From: Micromonospora sp. WMMD812
GTDB lineage: Bacteria > Actinomycetota > Actinomycetes > Mycobacteriales > Micromonosporaceae
DNA: 64,000 nucleotides
Direction: 5' to 3'
NCBI RefSeq assembly: GCF_027497215.1
Contig: NZ_CP114904.1
Location: 4,052,001 to 4,116,000 of the forward strand
The position numbers and the translations under genes were made by a program. Under the pieces are notes generated by a model. That model saw only the letters and a program-made list of their open reading frames with translations, searched no databases and had not been told where the DNA came from. Below, piece after piece: positions 15,516-25,429 of this stretch (the first letter of the stretch is position 1; the number at the start of each line of letters is the position of its first letter).

Positions 15516-16015
15516 GCCGCCCGTCAGCCGCCGGCCGGATCGTGGTCGGTGTCGACCGGTCCTTCGCCGGGTTGCAGGCGTTGCGCACCGCCGTACGCCT
15601 GGCCCGCCGCGACGGCGCCCCGCTGCACGCGGTCCGGGCGTGGACGTTCGTGCCGCTCTGGCGCCCCGGCACCATGCCCTGGCTCTGGCAGGAGGAGTTC
15701 GCCCGGGCGGCCCGCTGCTACGTGCGGGACGCCTTCAACGCGGCCCTCGGCGGCGTGCCCCGGGACGTGACCGTGCGCGTCGTCGACGAGCAGGGCTATG
15801 CCGGTCAGGTGCTGGTCGACCACGCCTGGCGGGAAACGGACCTGCTCGTGGTGGGCAGCCCGCACCGTGGCCGGTTCGGCACGGGCGGCGGCCACGTCAC
15901 CCGGTACTGCGTGAAACGGGCGGCCGTCCCGGTGGTGACGGTGCCCGCGCCGGACTGGGCGCACGCCGACACGATCCGCCGGTTCGGTCGTGCCGTCGAT
16001 CGATTCTCCCGCTGA
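15512..16015 (+). CDS. Universal stress protein (UspA family)
   Basis: 167 residues, ATG overlapping the previous stop. Rossmann-like Usp fold: GRIVVGVDRSFAGLQALRTAVRLARRDGAPLHAVRAW at the N-terminus, VDEQGYAGQVLVDHAWRETDLLVVGSPHRG in the middle, and a C-terminal AAVPVVTVPAP strand. The nucleotide loop is altered (GSPHRGRFGTGGGHVTRYC instead of the usual G-x2-G-x9-G-S/T), so ATP binding is uncertain. It belongs to the co-translated pair with 15078 and precedes the SAV_915 gene by 48 bases. Confidence 0.9.
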   Translation: MSRPSAAGRIVVGVDRSFAGLQALRTAVRLARRDGAPLHAVRAWTFVPLWRPGTMPWLWQEEFARAARCYVRDAFNAALGGVPRDVTVRVVDEQGYAGQVLVDHAWRETDLLVVGSPHRGRFGTGGGHVTRYCVKRAAVPVVTVPAPDWAHADTIRRFGRAVDRFSR

Positions 16016-16063
16016 CCGGGCCCTCCGCCCGGTCGGTCATCTCGAAAGAAGGAAGGCAACACG

Positions 16064-16390
16064 ATGGACGAGGTTCCGGATACCTGGGCCGTCCCGGTGC
16101 ACACCGTGCCGGGACGGCAGGCGTCGACGGTGCGGACCGCCCGGCTCCCGCAGGGGGAGCGGGTCGGTCTCGCGTTCACCAGCCCGGAGAAGCTCGCCAG
16201 CGCCATGGGCGCGGACCAGCAGTGGACCCGGCTCTGTGAGTCGGCCCTGAGGGCCATGTTGACGCCGCTGGGCATCCACCGCATCCAGGTCGACCCGCTC
16301 CTGGTCGCGCCGCCGGTCGCGCCCGAACGACCCAGCGCGCCCGTCCCGGTGCGTCCCGTCGCCGCGCTCGCCGGCACCCGGCCGGTCTGA
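16064..16390 (+). CDS. SAV_915-family small protein
   Basis: 108 residues. The central segment LPQGERVGLAFTSPEKLASAMGADQQWTRLCESALRAMLTPLGIHRIQVDP matches the actinobacterial SAV_915 family (SseB-like alpha/beta fold). It is followed by a Pro/Val-rich tail. Strong AAGGAAGG Shine-Dalgarno. Function is unknown in the family. It precedes the frameshifted winged-helix gene by one base. Confidence 0.8.
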   Translation: MDEVPDTWAVPVHTVPGRQASTVRTARLPQGERVGLAFTSPEKLASAMGADQQWTRLCESALRAMLTPLGIHRIQVDPLLVAPPVAPERPSAPVPVRPVAALAGTRPV

Positions 16391-16391
16391 C

Positions 16392-16983
16392 ATGTCGACC
16401 CTCACCGTGCTGCCGCCGTCCGACCCCGTCGGCTCCGCGCCCGACGCCACCGGGTCGGGTGTGACCGTCGAGATCTCCGTGGTGGTCCGGGCCTCCGGCG
16501 CCGCGACGGAGGTCGCCCGGGACCTCGTGGAAGCCATCTCCGCGGTCGTCGCCGACGCGTCGCCGCCCGGGCGTCGACCCCCGCTCGCGCGGGCTCGTCC
16601 TGGACGGCCCGGCGCCGGACGCCGGACCCGTCCGCGGGCCGTCGCCGCGACACCTCCGGGTCGCCCCCGGCCCGGCCGGCGCCGGCCTGGTGCTCCGGCC
16701 GTCCCGCCGGACCGCCCTGCTGGACGGGGTCGCGGTGACGATGACCCGCCGCGAGTACGACCTCCTGCTTTTCCTGGCCCGCCACCCCTACCAGGCGCTG
16801 ACCCGGGACCAGCTGCTGCGGGACGTGTGGGGCTACCAGGCCTGCCTCGGCGGCCGCACCGTCGACGTGCACGTGCGCCGGATCCGGCAGAAGCTGGCCG
16901 GCCGGGGACCGGTCATCACCACCGTGCACGGCGTCGGTTACCGCCTCGACGCGCCGGAGCGGATGCGCCTCACCACCGACTGA
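16392..16983 (+). pseudogene. Winged-helix (OmpR-type) DNA-binding gene broken by an apparent frameshift
   Basis: From ATG 16392 frame 0 reads MSTLTVLPPSDPVGSAP...VTVEISVVVRASGAATEVARDLVEAISAVVADAS. It then becomes Arg/Pro nonsense after about base 16560. From about 16575 the +1 frame becomes natural: RGLVLDGPAPDAGP...LRVAPGPAGAGLVLRPSRRTALLDGVAVTMTRREYDLLLFLA, LLRDVWGYQ, RTVDVHVRRIRQKL, TVHGVGYRL, then stop at 16983. The second part is a full OmpR/PhoB winged helix without a receiver domain. Together they fit one orphan response-regulator-like protein of about 195 residues. Either an indel at 16555-16580 is real or it is a sequencing error; the alternative is a separate 97-residue ORF from GTG 16690. 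Confidence 0.7.
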
Positions 16984-16994
16984 CCGATCCCCCG

Positions 16995-17675
16995 TCAGGG
17001 ACGGTAGCGGTAGCCCATCCCCGGCTCGGTGATCAGATGCCGGGGACGGGCGGGGTCGTCCTCCAGCTTGCGCCGCAGCTGGGCCAGGTACTGGCGCAGG
17101 TAGTTGCTCTCGTTCTGGTATTCCGGCCCCCACACGTCGTGCAGCAACTGCCGCTGGCTGACCAGCTTGCCGGGGTTGCGCAGCAGCTTCTCCAGCACCG
17201 CCCACTGGATCGGGGTCAGCTTCACCTCGACGCCGTCGTCCCGCACGACCGTATGGTCGGCGAGGTCGACGGTGTTCCGGCCCAGCTGGAGGGTGGCGGT
17301 GGCGTCGGTCGGGGCGCCGAGCCGCCGGGTGACCGCCCGGATACGGGCGAGCAGTTCCTCGACGCCGAACGGCTTGGTCACGTAGTCGTCCGCGCCCGCG
17401 TCCAGCGCCTCGACCTTGTCGTCGCTGCCGGCCCGGCCGGAGAGCACGATGATCGGCACCGTCGTCCAGCCGCGCAGGCCGCGGATGACCTCGACGCCGT
17501 CCATGTCCGGCAGGCCGAGGTCGAGGACGACCAGATCCGGCGGGTGGCTCGCGGCCACCTTCAGCGCGCCGGCGCCGGTGTCGGCGACCTCGACGTCGTA
17601 CCGGCGGGCGCGCAGGTTGATCCGCAGGGCCCGCAGGATCTGCGGCTCGTCGTCGACGACCAGGATGCGGGTCAT
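16995..17675 (-). CDS. kdpE: KdpE response regulator
   Basis: 226 residues. Receiver domain MTRILVVDDEPQILRALRINLRARRYDVEVA with phosphoacceptor Asp in LVVLDLGLPDMDG and the Lys of VTKPFGVEEL. An OmpR-type winged helix follows (LTPIQWAVLEKLLRNPGKLVSQRQLLHDVWGPEYQNESNYLRQYLAQLRRKLEDD), with the NYLRQYLAQLR segment characteristic of KdpE. ATG 17675 overlaps the kdpD stop (ATGA). It controls the K+-uptake operon kdpFABC at low K+ or high osmolarity. Confidence 0.96.
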   Translation of the reverse strand: MTRILVVDDEPQILRALRINLRARRYDVEVADTGAGALKVAASHPPDLVVLDLGLPDMDGVEVIRGLRGWTTVPIIVLSGRAGSDDKVEALDAGADDYVTKPFGVEELLARIRAVTRRLGAPTDATATLQLGRNTVDLADHTVVRDDGVEVKLTPIQWAVLEKLLRNPGKLVSQRQLLHDVWGPEYQNESNYLRQYLAQLRRKLEDDPARPRHLITEPGMGYRYRP

Positions 17676-20224
17676 TCCTGAGGTCCCTCCGCCATGCTGT
17701 GGGTCGCGGCGGGCAGCCGCAGCACCATGGTCAGTCCACCACCCGGGGTGGTCTCCGGGGTGAGGCTCCCACCCATCGCCTCGGCGAGTCCGCGGGAGAG
17801 CGCCAGCCCGAGACCGACGCCGGTCTGGTTGTCCCGGTCGCCGAGGCGCTGGAACGGCAGGAACACGTGCTCCCACTTGTCCTCGGGAATGCCCGGGCCG
17901 GTGTCGATGACCCGCAGCTCGACCTGACCGGCGTGGGCGCTCGCGGTCACCGTCGGCGGCTGTTCGGGCGGGCTGTACCGGAGCGCGTTGGCGATGATGT
18001 TGACCAGGACCCGTTCCAGCAGGCCGGGGTCGGCGGTGACGGCGGGCAGGTCGGCCGGGATGTCGGTGGTGACGTCGGCGGCCGGCGGGCCCAGCTCGTC
18101 CAGGGCCAGCGGCACCGCGTCCTCAAGACCGATGACGGCCGGGGTGAGGCCGAGCGCGCCGGTCTGGAGGCGACTCATGTCCAGCAGATTGGCGACCAGC
18201 CGGGCCAGCCGGTCCAACGACTCCTCGGCGGTGGCCAGCAACTCCGCCCGGTCCTCCTCATCGAAGTCGACGTCGGGGCTCCGCAGGCTGGTCACCGCCG
18301 CCTTCGCCGAGGCCAGCGGCGTACGCAGGTCGTGGCTGACCGCCGCGAGCAGCGCGGTCCGCATCCGGTCGGCCTCGGCGAGCGGCCGGGCCGTGGCCGC
18401 CTCCTCGGCCAGCCGCTCCTGCCGCAGCGCCACGGCCGCCTGGGCGGCGAACGCCTCGACCAGCCGACGGTCGGCGGCCTCCAGCCGGCGGCCGCAGAGC
18501 ACCACGGTGATCCGCTCGTCGACCGGTACGGCCGTCTCGCCGCTGTCCGGGGTGGTGGCGGGTTGGTCGCCGACGCTGGCCACCACGCACCAGGCCCGCT
18601 CCTCCCGGGCCCGGGACGGGCGGCCGGCGGCCTCCTCGGCGAGTTCCAGGACGCTGACCGCGCGCAGCCCGAACGTCTCCCGGAGCTGGTCAAGCAGCGC
18701 GATCAGGGGCCGTTCGCCCCGCAGCACCCCGCCGGCCACCGCCGCGAGCGTCTGCGCGTCGGCGGCGGCGCGGGCGGCCTCCCGCGTACGCCGCGCGGCG
18801 AGGTCCACGATCCAGCTGACCGCGAGGGCCACGCCCACGAAGACGATCAGAGCGAGCAGGTTGTCCGGCTCGGAGATGGTCAGCGTGTTGTAGGGCGGGG
18901 TGAAGAACCAGTTGAGCAGCAGCGTCCCGCCGAGCGCGGCGACCAGCGCGGGCCAGACCCCGCCGACCAGCGCGACCACGACCACACCGGCGAGGAACAG
19001 GAGGATGTCGCTGGCCAGGGTGAGGTCGGGCAGCACCGTCAGCAGCAGGGTCAGCAGCGGCATGCCGAGCGCGGCGAGGCCGAAGCCGAACAGCCGCCGG
19101 CGCCGGGACAGCGCCGCCGGCAGGGCGACGATCCGGCGACCGCGCCCCGCCTCGGTGTGCGTGACCAGGTGCACGTCGATGGCGCCGGAGTTCGCGGTGG
19201 TGGTCACGCCGACCCCGCGGGAGAGGATCTGGGCGAACCGGCCGCGGCGGCTCGCGCCGAGCACCAGTTGGGTGGCGTTGACGCCGCGGGCGAAGTCGAG
19301 CAGCGCGGCCGGCACGTCGGTGCCGAGGACCTGGTGGTAGGTGCCGCCGAGGCTCTCGACCAGCACCCGCTGCCGGGCGAGCTGCGCCGGGTCGGCGCCG
19401 GCCAGGCCGTCGCTGCGGGCCACGTGCACGGCGAGCAGGTCGGCGCCCTTGCTGCGGGCGGCGACGCGGGCCGCCCGGCGGATCAGGGTCTCGCCCTCGG
19501 GCCCGCCGGTGAGCGCGACCACCACCCGCTCGCGCGCCTCCCAGGTCTCGGCGATGCCCTGCTGGCTGCGGTAGCGGCCGAGCTGCTCGTCGACCTTGTC
19601 GGCCAGCCAGAGCAGGGCCAGTTCGCGCAGCGCGGTGAGGTTGCCGACCCGGAAGTAGTTGCCCAGCGCCGCGTCGATCTTGTCGGGACGGTAGATGTTG
19701 CCGTGCGCCATCCGGCGGCGCAGCGCCTCCGGGGTCATGTCGACCAGCTCGACCTGCTCGGCGGCGCGGACGATCTCGTCGGGCACGGTCTCCCGCTGGA
19801 CGGTGCCGGTGATCTGCGTGACCACGTCGTTGATCGACTCGAGGTGCTGCACGTTGACCGTGGTGAGCACGTCGATGCCGGCGTCGAGCAGCTCCTGGAC
19901 GTCCTGCCAGCGCTTGCCGTTGCGCGAGCCGGGCACGTTGGTGTGCGCCAGCTCGTCGACGACGGCGACCTCGGGCCGGCGGGCGACGACCGCGTCGAGG
20001 TCCATCTCGGTGAACTCGGCGCCGCGGTACTCCAGGCTGCGGCGGGGCACCTGCTCCAGATCGCCGATCATCGCCGCGGTGTGCTTGCGACCGTGCGTCT
20101 CGACCAGCCCGATCACCACGTCGGTGCCCCGCTCGGCCCGGCGGTGGGCCTCCTCCAGCATGGCGTAGGTCTTCCCGACGCCAGGGGCGGCGCCGAGGTA
20201 GATGCGGAGTTCTCCTCGTGGCAC
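17672..20224 (-). CDS. kdpD: KdpD osmosensitive K+ sensor histidine kinase
   Basis: 850 residues from GTG 20224 (GAGAGGA upstream). In order: KdpD domain with P-loop LGAAPGVGKTYAMLEEAHRRAERGTDVV (residues 7-34), a Usp-like domain (about 240-365), a four-helix membrane domain (about 385-490), a GAF-like part, HisKA (AVSHDLRTPLASAKAAVTSL) and HATPase_c (NIIANALRYSP, DTGPGIPEDKWEHVF, GVGLGLALSRGLAEAMGG). The full KdpD layout is kept. It phosphorylates KdpE. A hairpin at 20267 separates it from kdpC, so kdpDE may be expressed partly on its own. Confidence 0.97.
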   Translation of the reverse strand: MPRGELRIYLGAAPGVGKTYAMLEEAHRRAERGTDVVIGLVETHGRKHTAAMIGDLEQVPRRSLEYRGAEFTEMDLDAVVARRPEVAVVDELAHTNVPGSRNGKRWQDVQELLDAGIDVLTTVNVQHLESINDVVTQITGTVQRETVPDEIVRAAEQVELVDMTPEALRRRMAHGNIYRPDKIDAALGNYFRVGNLTALRELALLWLADKVDEQLGRYRSQQGIAETWEARERVVVALTGGPEGETLIRRAARVAARSKGADLLAVHVARSDGLAGADPAQLARQRVLVESLGGTYHQVLGTDVPAALLDFARGVNATQLVLGASRRGRFAQILSRGVGVTTTANSGAIDVHLVTHTEAGRGRRIVALPAALSRRRRLFGFGLAALGMPLLTLLLTVLPDLTLASDILLFLAGVVVVALVGGVWPALVAALGGTLLLNWFFTPPYNTLTISEPDNLLALIVFVGVALAVSWIVDLAARRTREAARAAADAQTLAAVAGGVLRGERPLIALLDQLRETFGLRAVSVLELAEEAAGRPSRAREERAWCVVASVGDQPATTPDSGETAVPVDERITVVLCGRRLEAADRRLVEAFAAQAAVALRQERLAEEAATARPLAEADRMRTALLAAVSHDLRTPLASAKAAVTSLRSPDVDFDEEDRAELLATAEESLDRLARLVANLLDMSRLQTGALGLTPAVIGLEDAVPLALDELGPPAADVTTDIPADLPAVTADPGLLERVLVNIIANALRYSPPEQPPTVTASAHAGQVELRVIDTGPGIPEDKWEHVFLPFQRLGDRDNQTGVGLGLALSRGLAEAMGGSLTPETTPGGGLTMVLRLPAATHSMAEGPQE

Positions 20225-20266
20225 GGGTCCATCCTCTCCGGTGCCGCCCCGTCGGGCGGTGACGCC

Positions 20267-20302
20267 ACGGGGCGAGACCACCCCGTGGTGGTCTCGCCCC
20301 GT
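20267..20302. terminator. Perfect 16-bp stem hairpin between kdpC and kdpD
   Basis: ACGGGGCGAGACCACC (20267-20282) and GGTGGTCTCGCCCCGT (20287-20302) pair perfectly around CCGT. It sits 12 bases after the kdpC stop and 43 bases before the kdpD start on the same strand, so it probably terminates or attenuates the kdpFABC transcript before kdpDE. Confidence 0.8.
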
Positions 20303-20314
20303 CTGCGCGGTGGG

Positions 20315-21199
20315 TCAGCGGGCCGGGAACTCCCGGTCCAGGGCCAGGTTGAGCTCCAGCACGTTCACCCCGGGCTCACCCATGAACCCGAGGCTCCGGC
20401 CGGTGGTGTGCGCGTCGACCAGGCGACGGACCGCCGCCGGGTCCGCGCCGCGCTCACGCGCGACCCGGTTCACCTGCAGCTCGGCGTACGCCGGGCTGAT
20501 GTGCGGGTCGAGGCCGCTGCCGCTGGCGGTGACCGCGTCGGCGGGCACCGCGGGGTCGGCGGGCGCGTCGCCGCGGATCGGGGTGATGATCCCGCCCTCG
20601 GCCACGTAGTCCTGGTCCGGCTGGGCCAGCTCCACCGGCACGCCCTGGTAGCTGGCGAGGAACGGGGTGGCCGGGGCGGTCTGGTTGACGCTCACCACCC
20701 GGGTCACCGGGCCGGTGAGCCCGTCGGCCCGGAACACGGCCAGCACCGCGCCGACCCCGTCCGAGGTGCAGAACGCGCGGCCGCCGTCCACGCCGTTGAG
20801 CTCGCCGACGGCCTTGCTGCGCTCGCAGACCTGGGTGAGCAGGCTCTGCGTCGACTCCTCGGGGTCGCCGGCGATGGTGTCCACCACGCTCTCCGGCCCG
20901 AGGTTGCTGGCCGCGGTCGCGGTGGGGTCGTAGCCGTCGCCGGCGGCGGACGGGCGGCTCTGGAAGTAGCGCGAGATCGGGTTGCCGTCGCCGTCGGTGA
21001 ACGACTGGCCGATCAGGCTGCTGCCGACGGTCCGCCCGTCGACCGTGACGAGGGACCCGTCCGCCTTGCCGGCGAGGCCGGGGATCTGGCCGACGGCGAC
21101 CAGGGCGAGCGGGTAGGCCAGGCCGAGCAGGACGGTGAAGACGAGCAGGGCCCGTAGGGCAGCGAGGTGCTGGGCGAGCCAGTTGGGTAGGCGCATCAC
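20315..21199 (-). CDS. kdpC: KdpC, K+-transporting ATPase subunit C
   Basis: 294 residues; GTG 21199 and ATG 21196 are adjacent in-frame starts. One N-terminal transmembrane helix ([25 protein letters not shown]). The extracytoplasmic domain carries [67 protein letters not shown] and the C-terminal [22 protein letters not shown]. It is longer than the ~190-residue E. coli form because of an insertion of about 90 residues (about 105-205), a form common in actinobacteria. It stabilises KdpB nucleotide binding. GTGATG overlap with kdpB. Confidence 0.96.
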   Translation of the reverse strand: MMRLPNWLAQHLAALRALLVFTVLLGLAYPLALVAVGQIPGLAGKADGSLVTVDGRTVGSSLIGQSFTDGDGNPISRYFQSRPSAAGDGYDPTATAASNLGPESVVDTIAGDPEESTQSLLTQVCERSKAVGELNGVDGGRAFCTSDGVGAVLAVFRADGLTGPVTRVVSVNQTAPATPFLASYQGVPVELAQPDQDYVAEGGIITPIRGDAPADPAVPADAVTASGSGLDPHISPAYAELQVNRVARERGADPAAVRRLVDAHTTGRSLGFMGEPGVNVLELNLALDREFPAR

Positions 21200-23412
21200 G
21201 AGATCCCTGGGATGAACTGGATGAGCAGGTCGATGAGCTTGATACCGACGAACGGCACGACGAGACCGCCGAGGCCGTAGAGCCAGAGGTTGCGGCCGAG
21301 CAGCTTCGACGCGCTCGCCGGCCGGTACCGCACGCCACGCAGGGCGAGCGGGATCAGCACGACGATGATGATCGCGTTGAAGATGACGGCGGACAGGATC
21401 GCCGACTCCGGGCTGGCGAGCCGCATGATGTTCAGCGCGTCCAGGCTCGGGTAGAGGCCGGCGAACATGGCCGGGATGATCGCGAAGTACTTCGCGACGT
21501 CGTTGGCGATCGAGAAGGTGGTCAGCGCGCCGCGCGTGATCAGCAACTGCTTGCCGATCTCGACGATCTCGATGAGCTTCGTCGGGTCGGAGTCGAGGTC
21601 GACCATGTTGCCGGCCTCCTTGGCGGCCGACGTACCGGTGTTCATCGCCACGCCGACGTCGGCCTGGGCGAGCGCCGGCGCGTCGTTGGTGCCGTCACCG
21701 GTCATCGCGACCAGCCGGCCGCCCTCCTGCTCCTTCTTGATCAGGGCGAGCTTGTCCTCCGGCGTGGCCTCGGCGAGGAAGTCGTCCACGCCGGCCTCGT
21801 CCGCGATCGCCTTCGCGGTCCGCGGGTTGTCGCCGGTGATCATCACGGTCCGGATGCCCATCCGGCGCATCTCGTCGAACCGCTCACGCATCCCGGACTT
21901 CACCACGTCCTTCAGGTGGATGACGCCGAGCGCGCGGGCCGGCTGGCCGTCGAGGTGCTCGGCGACCACCAGCGGGGTGCCACCGGTGCCGCTGATCGCG
22001 TCGACCAGGCTGCCGACCTGGGCGGTCGGGTGGCCACCGTTGTCGCGTACCCACTTCATCACCGCCGACGCGGCGCCCTTGCGGATCCGGCGGACGCCAC
22101 CGTCGACGCTCTCCGCACCGAGGTCGACGCCGCTCATCCGGGTCTCCGCGGTGAACGGCACGAAGGTGGCGTGCGGCATCACGCCGGGCTCGCGCTCACG
22201 CAGCCCGTACTCGTTCTTGGCGAGCACCACCACCGAGCGCCCCTCCGGGGTCTCGTCGGCGAGGCTGGAGAGCTGGGCGGCGTCGGCCATGTCCGCGTCC
22301 GCCACCCCGTCGACCGGGAGGAACTCGGCGGCCTGCCGGTTGCCGAGGGTGATCGTGCCGGTCTTGTCCAGCAGCAGCGTGTTCACGTCGCCGGCTGCCT
22401 CGACCGCTCGGCCGCTCACCGCGAGCACGTTGCGCTGCACCAGGCGGTCCATGCCGGCGATGCCGATCGCCGACAGCAGCGCGCCGATCGTGGTGGGGAT
22501 CAGGCAGACCAGCAGGGACACCAGCACCACGCCGGTGACCCCGGAGTCGGTGATCGCGCCGGTGTCCGTGGCGGCGGCCTGGTAGCCCTTGGAGAAGATC
22601 GCCAGCGGCTGGAGGGTGACCACCGCGAGCAGGAAGATCACCGTGAGCGCGGCGAGCAGGATGTTCAGCGCGATCTCGTTCGGCGTCTTCTGCCGGTTGG
22701 CGCCCTCCACCAGGGCGATCATCCGGTCGATGAAGCTCTCGCCCGGCTTCTGGGTGATCTTGACGACGATCCGGTCGGAGAGGACCTTGGTGCCGCCGGT
22801 GACCGCGCTGCGGTCGCCGCCGGACTCCCGGATCACCGGCGCGGACTCACCGGTGATGGCCGACTCGTCGACGCTGGCGATGCCCTCGACGACGTCGCCG
22901 TCGCCGGGGATGGTGCCACCCGCCTCGACCAGGACGATGTCGCCCTGCTTCAACTCCGGGGCGGGCACGGCCTCGTCCCGGTACCGGTTCGCCGGCATGC
23001 CCGGCGCCCAGCCGATCAGCCGGGTGGCGATGGTGTCCCGCTTCGCCTGGCGCAGGCTGGCCGCCTGCGCCTTGCCCCGGCCCTCCGCCACGGCCTCGGC
23101 CAGGTTGGCGAAGAGCACGGTCAGCCAGAGCCAGACGGTGATGGCCCAGGCGAACACGGACGGGTCCGCGATCGCGAGCACGGTGGTGAAGACGGCGCCG
23201 ATCTCGACGATCAGCATGACCGGGTTGCGCCACAGCGTGCGCGGGTCGAGCTTGCGCAGCGCGTCCGGCAGGGACCGGAACAGCTGCTTCGGGTCGAGCA
23301 GGCCCCCGCCGACCCGGTTGCCCTGGGTGGCCGGGGTGCCCGCGGTCGGCTGTTCGCCGGCCCCGGATGTCACCGACGTGACGGACATGTTCTCGTTCCT
23401 CATGGAGTTCAC
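21196..23412 (-). CDS. kdpB: KdpB, K+-transporting P-type ATPase catalytic subunit
   Basis: 738 residues. P-type ATPase signatures: TGES ([15 protein letters not shown]), phosphorylation site [44 protein letters not shown], and [43 protein letters not shown]. Membrane helices lie at both ends. The phosphorylation-loop residue set is complete, so the pump should be active. GTG 23412 overlaps the kdpA stop (GTGA) with GAGGGG upstream; the leader of about 40 residues before [20 protein letters not shown] is polar. Confidence 0.98.
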   Translation of the reverse strand: MNSMRNENMSVTSVTSGAGEQPTAGTPATQGNRVGGGLLDPKQLFRSLPDALRKLDPRTLWRNPVMLIVEIGAVFTTVLAIADPSVFAWAITVWLWLTVLFANLAEAVAEGRGKAQAASLRQAKRDTIATRLIGWAPGMPANRYRDEAVPAPELKQGDIVLVEAGGTIPGDGDVVEGIASVDESAITGESAPVIRESGGDRSAVTGGTKVLSDRIVVKITQKPGESFIDRMIALVEGANRQKTPNEIALNILLAALTVIFLLAVVTLQPLAIFSKGYQAAATDTGAITDSGVTGVVLVSLLVCLIPTTIGALLSAIGIAGMDRLVQRNVLAVSGRAVEAAGDVNTLLLDKTGTITLGNRQAAEFLPVDGVADADMADAAQLSSLADETPEGRSVVVLAKNEYGLREREPGVMPHATFVPFTAETRMSGVDLGAESVDGGVRRIRKGAASAVMKWVRDNGGHPTAQVGSLVDAISGTGGTPLVVAEHLDGQPARALGVIHLKDVVKSGMRERFDEMRRMGIRTVMITGDNPRTAKAIADEAGVDDFLAEATPEDKLALIKKEQEGGRLVAMTGDGTNDAPALAQADVGVAMNTGTSAAKEAGNMVDLDSDPTKLIEIVEIGKQLLITRGALTTFSIANDVAKYFAIIPAMFAGLYPSLDALNIMRLASPESAILSAVIFNAIIIVVLIPLALRGVRYRPASASKLLGRNLWLYGLGGLVVPFVGIKLIDLLIQFIPGIS

Positions 23413-25064
23413 AGCCCCTCAGCCAGGGGGCCGAGCGCGAGTGCGGGCAGGAAGGTCAGCGCGACGAGGATCACCGTGACGCCGACGACCATCCCGATGA
23501 ACAGGGGCCGGTGGGTCGGCAGGGTTCCCTCGGACGCCGGGGTGGGCTGCTGCCGGGCCAGCGAGCCGGCCAGGGCGAGCACGAAGATGATCGGCAGGAA
23601 CCGGCCGAGCAGCATGCACAGCCCGAGCGCGGTGTCCCACCAGGTCGTGTTCACCGTGATGCCGGCGAACGCGGAGCCGTTGTTGTTGCTGGCCGAGGTG
23701 AACGCGTAGAGCACCTCGGAGAGCCCGTGCGGGCCGACGTTCAGCGCGGTCGCGTTGTTGCCGGTGGCGAACGCCGCGGCCGTGCCGATCAGCACCAGCG
23801 TCGGGGTGATCAGGAAGTACATCGAGGCGAACTTGATCTCCCGCGCCCCGATCTTCTTGCCCAGGTACTCCGGCGTGCGGCCGACCATGAGCCCGGCCAC
23901 GAACACCGTGATCACCGCGAGGATCAGCAGGCCGTAGAGGCCGGCGCCGACACCACCGGGGGCGACCTCGCCGAGCATCATGTTGACGAGCGGCATCATG
24001 CCGCCGAGCGCGGTGTACGAGTCGTGGAACGAGTTGACCGCGCCGGTCGAGGTCAACGTGGTCGCCGCGGCGAAGGTCGCCGAGTTCGACACGTCGAAGC
24101 GGACCTCCTTGCCCTCCAGCGCCGCGCCGACCGCCTGGGGCACGGTGCCGTGCCCGGCCAGTTCGAAGACGTTGGTCAGCGTGATGCTGGCCAGCGCGAG
24201 GATCGCCATCACGGCGGCGATGGCGTACCCCTGCCGGTTCTGGCCGACCATCCGGCCGAAGACCCGGGGCAGGCTGAACGGGATCACCAGGATCAGGAAG
24301 ATCTCGAGCCAGTTGGTCCAGGTGGTCGGGTTCTCGAACGGGTGGGCGCTGTTGACGTTGTAGAAGCCGCCGCCGTTGGTGCCCAGCTCCTTGATCACTT
24401 CCTGGCTGGCCACCGGCCCGCCGGTGATCGTCTGGCTGCCACCGGTCAGCGTGCTGACGTCGGTGCCGGCGGAGAGGTTCTGCACCGCGCCGCCGATCAT
24501 GAGCGCGATTGCGCCGAGGACCGCGATCGGCAGCAGGATGCGCAGCGTGATCCGGGTCAGGTCGACCCAGAAGTTGCCCAGCTGCTCGGTGCGGTGCCGG
24601 GCGAAGCCACGGACCAGGGCGACCGCGATCGCGATGCCGACCGACGCGGAGACGAAGTTCTGCACCGCCAGGCCGGCCATCTGCACCAGGTGGCCCATGG
24701 TCGACTCACCGGAGTACGACTGCCAGTTGGTGTTGGTCACGAACGACACCGCGGTGTTCCAGGCGCCGTGCGGCACCACCGCGTCGAAGCCCAGCGACAG
24801 CCAGAGCTTGTTCTGCACCCGCTGGAACAGGTAGAGGAAGAGGATCGAGACGGCCGAGAAGGCCAGCACGCTGCGGGCGTACACACCCCACGTCTGCTCG
24901 GCGGCCGGGTTGACCCCGACCAGCCGGTAGATCCCGCGCTCGACGCGGGACTGCCGGGTGCCGGAGACCACCCGGTACATGTAGTCGCCGAACGGCTTGT
25001 AGACGGCGACGAGCGCCACCACCAGCGACAGGACGAAGATGACGCCGGCTGTTGTCATGGTCAT
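23409..25064 (-). CDS. kdpA: KdpA, K+-binding and translocating subunit
   Basis: 551 residues, about 10 membrane helices. K+-selectivity loops are recognisable: [53 protein letters not shown] and [13 protein letters not shown]. The N-terminus [32 protein letters not shown] is typical. ATG 25064 shares one base with the kdpF stop (TGATG). High-affinity K+ uptake with KdpB/C/F at the cell membrane. Confidence 0.98.
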   Translation of the reverse strand: MTMTTAGVIFVLSLVVALVAVYKPFGDYMYRVVSGTRQSRVERGIYRLVGVNPAAEQTWGVYARSVLAFSAVSILFLYLFQRVQNKLWLSLGFDAVVPHGAWNTAVSFVTNTNWQSYSGESTMGHLVQMAGLAVQNFVSASVGIAIAVALVRGFARHRTEQLGNFWVDLTRITLRILLPIAVLGAIALMIGGAVQNLSAGTDVSTLTGGSQTITGGPVASQEVIKELGTNGGGFYNVNSAHPFENPTTWTNWLEIFLILVIPFSLPRVFGRMVGQNRQGYAIAAVMAILALASITLTNVFELAGHGTVPQAVGAALEGKEVRFDVSNSATFAAATTLTSTGAVNSFHDSYTALGGMMPLVNMMLGEVAPGGVGAGLYGLLILAVITVFVAGLMVGRTPEYLGKKIGAREIKFASMYFLITPTLVLIGTAAAFATGNNATALNVGPHGLSEVLYAFTSASNNNGSAFAGITVNTTWWDTALGLCMLLGRFLPIIFVLALAGSLARQQPTPASEGTLPTHRPLFIGMVVGVTVILVALTFLPALALGPLAEGL

Positions 25065-25153
25065 CAGAAGCGCTCCGGGAACAGCAGGGCGACGACCAGG
25101 AAGATCCCCAGGCCGATCGCCAGCACCAAGCCGACAGCGTTGACCGCGCTCAC
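25064..25153 (-). CDS. kdpF: KdpF, small stabilising subunit
   Basis: 29 residues, below most gene-finder limits. A single transmembrane helix ([19 protein letters not shown]) is followed by PERF, the conserved KdpF end. GTG 25153 overlaps the stop of another one-helix ORF (GTGA), and its stop overlaps kdpA. KdpF is lipid-like and stabilises the KdpABC complex. Confidence 0.9.
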   Translation of the reverse strand: MSAVNAVGLVLAIGLGIFLVVALLFPERF

Positions 25154-25233
25154 AGCTTCTCCACCGCCCGGATCACCAGGGCGAGCGCCGCGAACAGCGC
25201 CACCGTCAAGACCACGAACACCACGTCAGACAC
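25150..25233 (-). CDS. 27-residue one-helix protein in front of kdpF
   Basis: GTG 25233 with GAGGAG 7 bases upstream opens [27 protein letters not shown]: one hydrophobic helix with a short charged end, like KdpF in build but different in sequence. It is the first gene of the operon and its stop overlaps the kdpF start (GTGA). It may be a second small regulator or stabiliser of the Kdp pump. No function is known to me. Confidence 0.75.
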   Translation of the reverse strand: MSDVVFVVLTVALFAALALVIRAVEKL

Positions 25234-25335
25234 GCTGACTCCTCGTACGGAAAGGGTCGTCGCGACCGCCTGCCGGTCGCGCCGGGCAATCAAAGCGCCA
25301 CGGGGTGCGCGGCGACAGGGTCCATAACGCGACCA

Positions 25336-25361
25336 TGACGGCGTCCGGCGCTTTCTTGACG
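25336..25361 (+). promoter_or_regulatory. Candidate K+-regulon element upstream of kdp (copy 1)
   Basis: TGACG (25336-25340), 11 bases, TTTCTTGACG (25352-25361). The TGACG half-sites are 21 bases apart, two helical turns, as expected for a response-regulator dimer or pair. It lies about 100 bases before the first kdp ORF, in the opposite orientation. The same 26-base layout occurs at 26577. CCATAACGC is also found beside both copies (25322-25330 here). Confidence 0.5.
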
Positions 25362-25429
25362 CTCTTTTCACAGCCCGTCCCCCATCAGGTGAAGCGGGCC
25401 ACAAGAGCCACGCACCCCTCCGACGGGGG

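Noticed and set aside
17699..21157. A 1152-codon plus-strand open frame over kdpD and kdpC
   Set aside because: Shadow of kdpD and kdpC, which are certain by sequence. High GC keeps antisense frames open.
25240..25429. c-di-AMP riboswitch before kdp
   Set aside because: None of the conserved ydaO strips seen at 50001 is present on either strand here.
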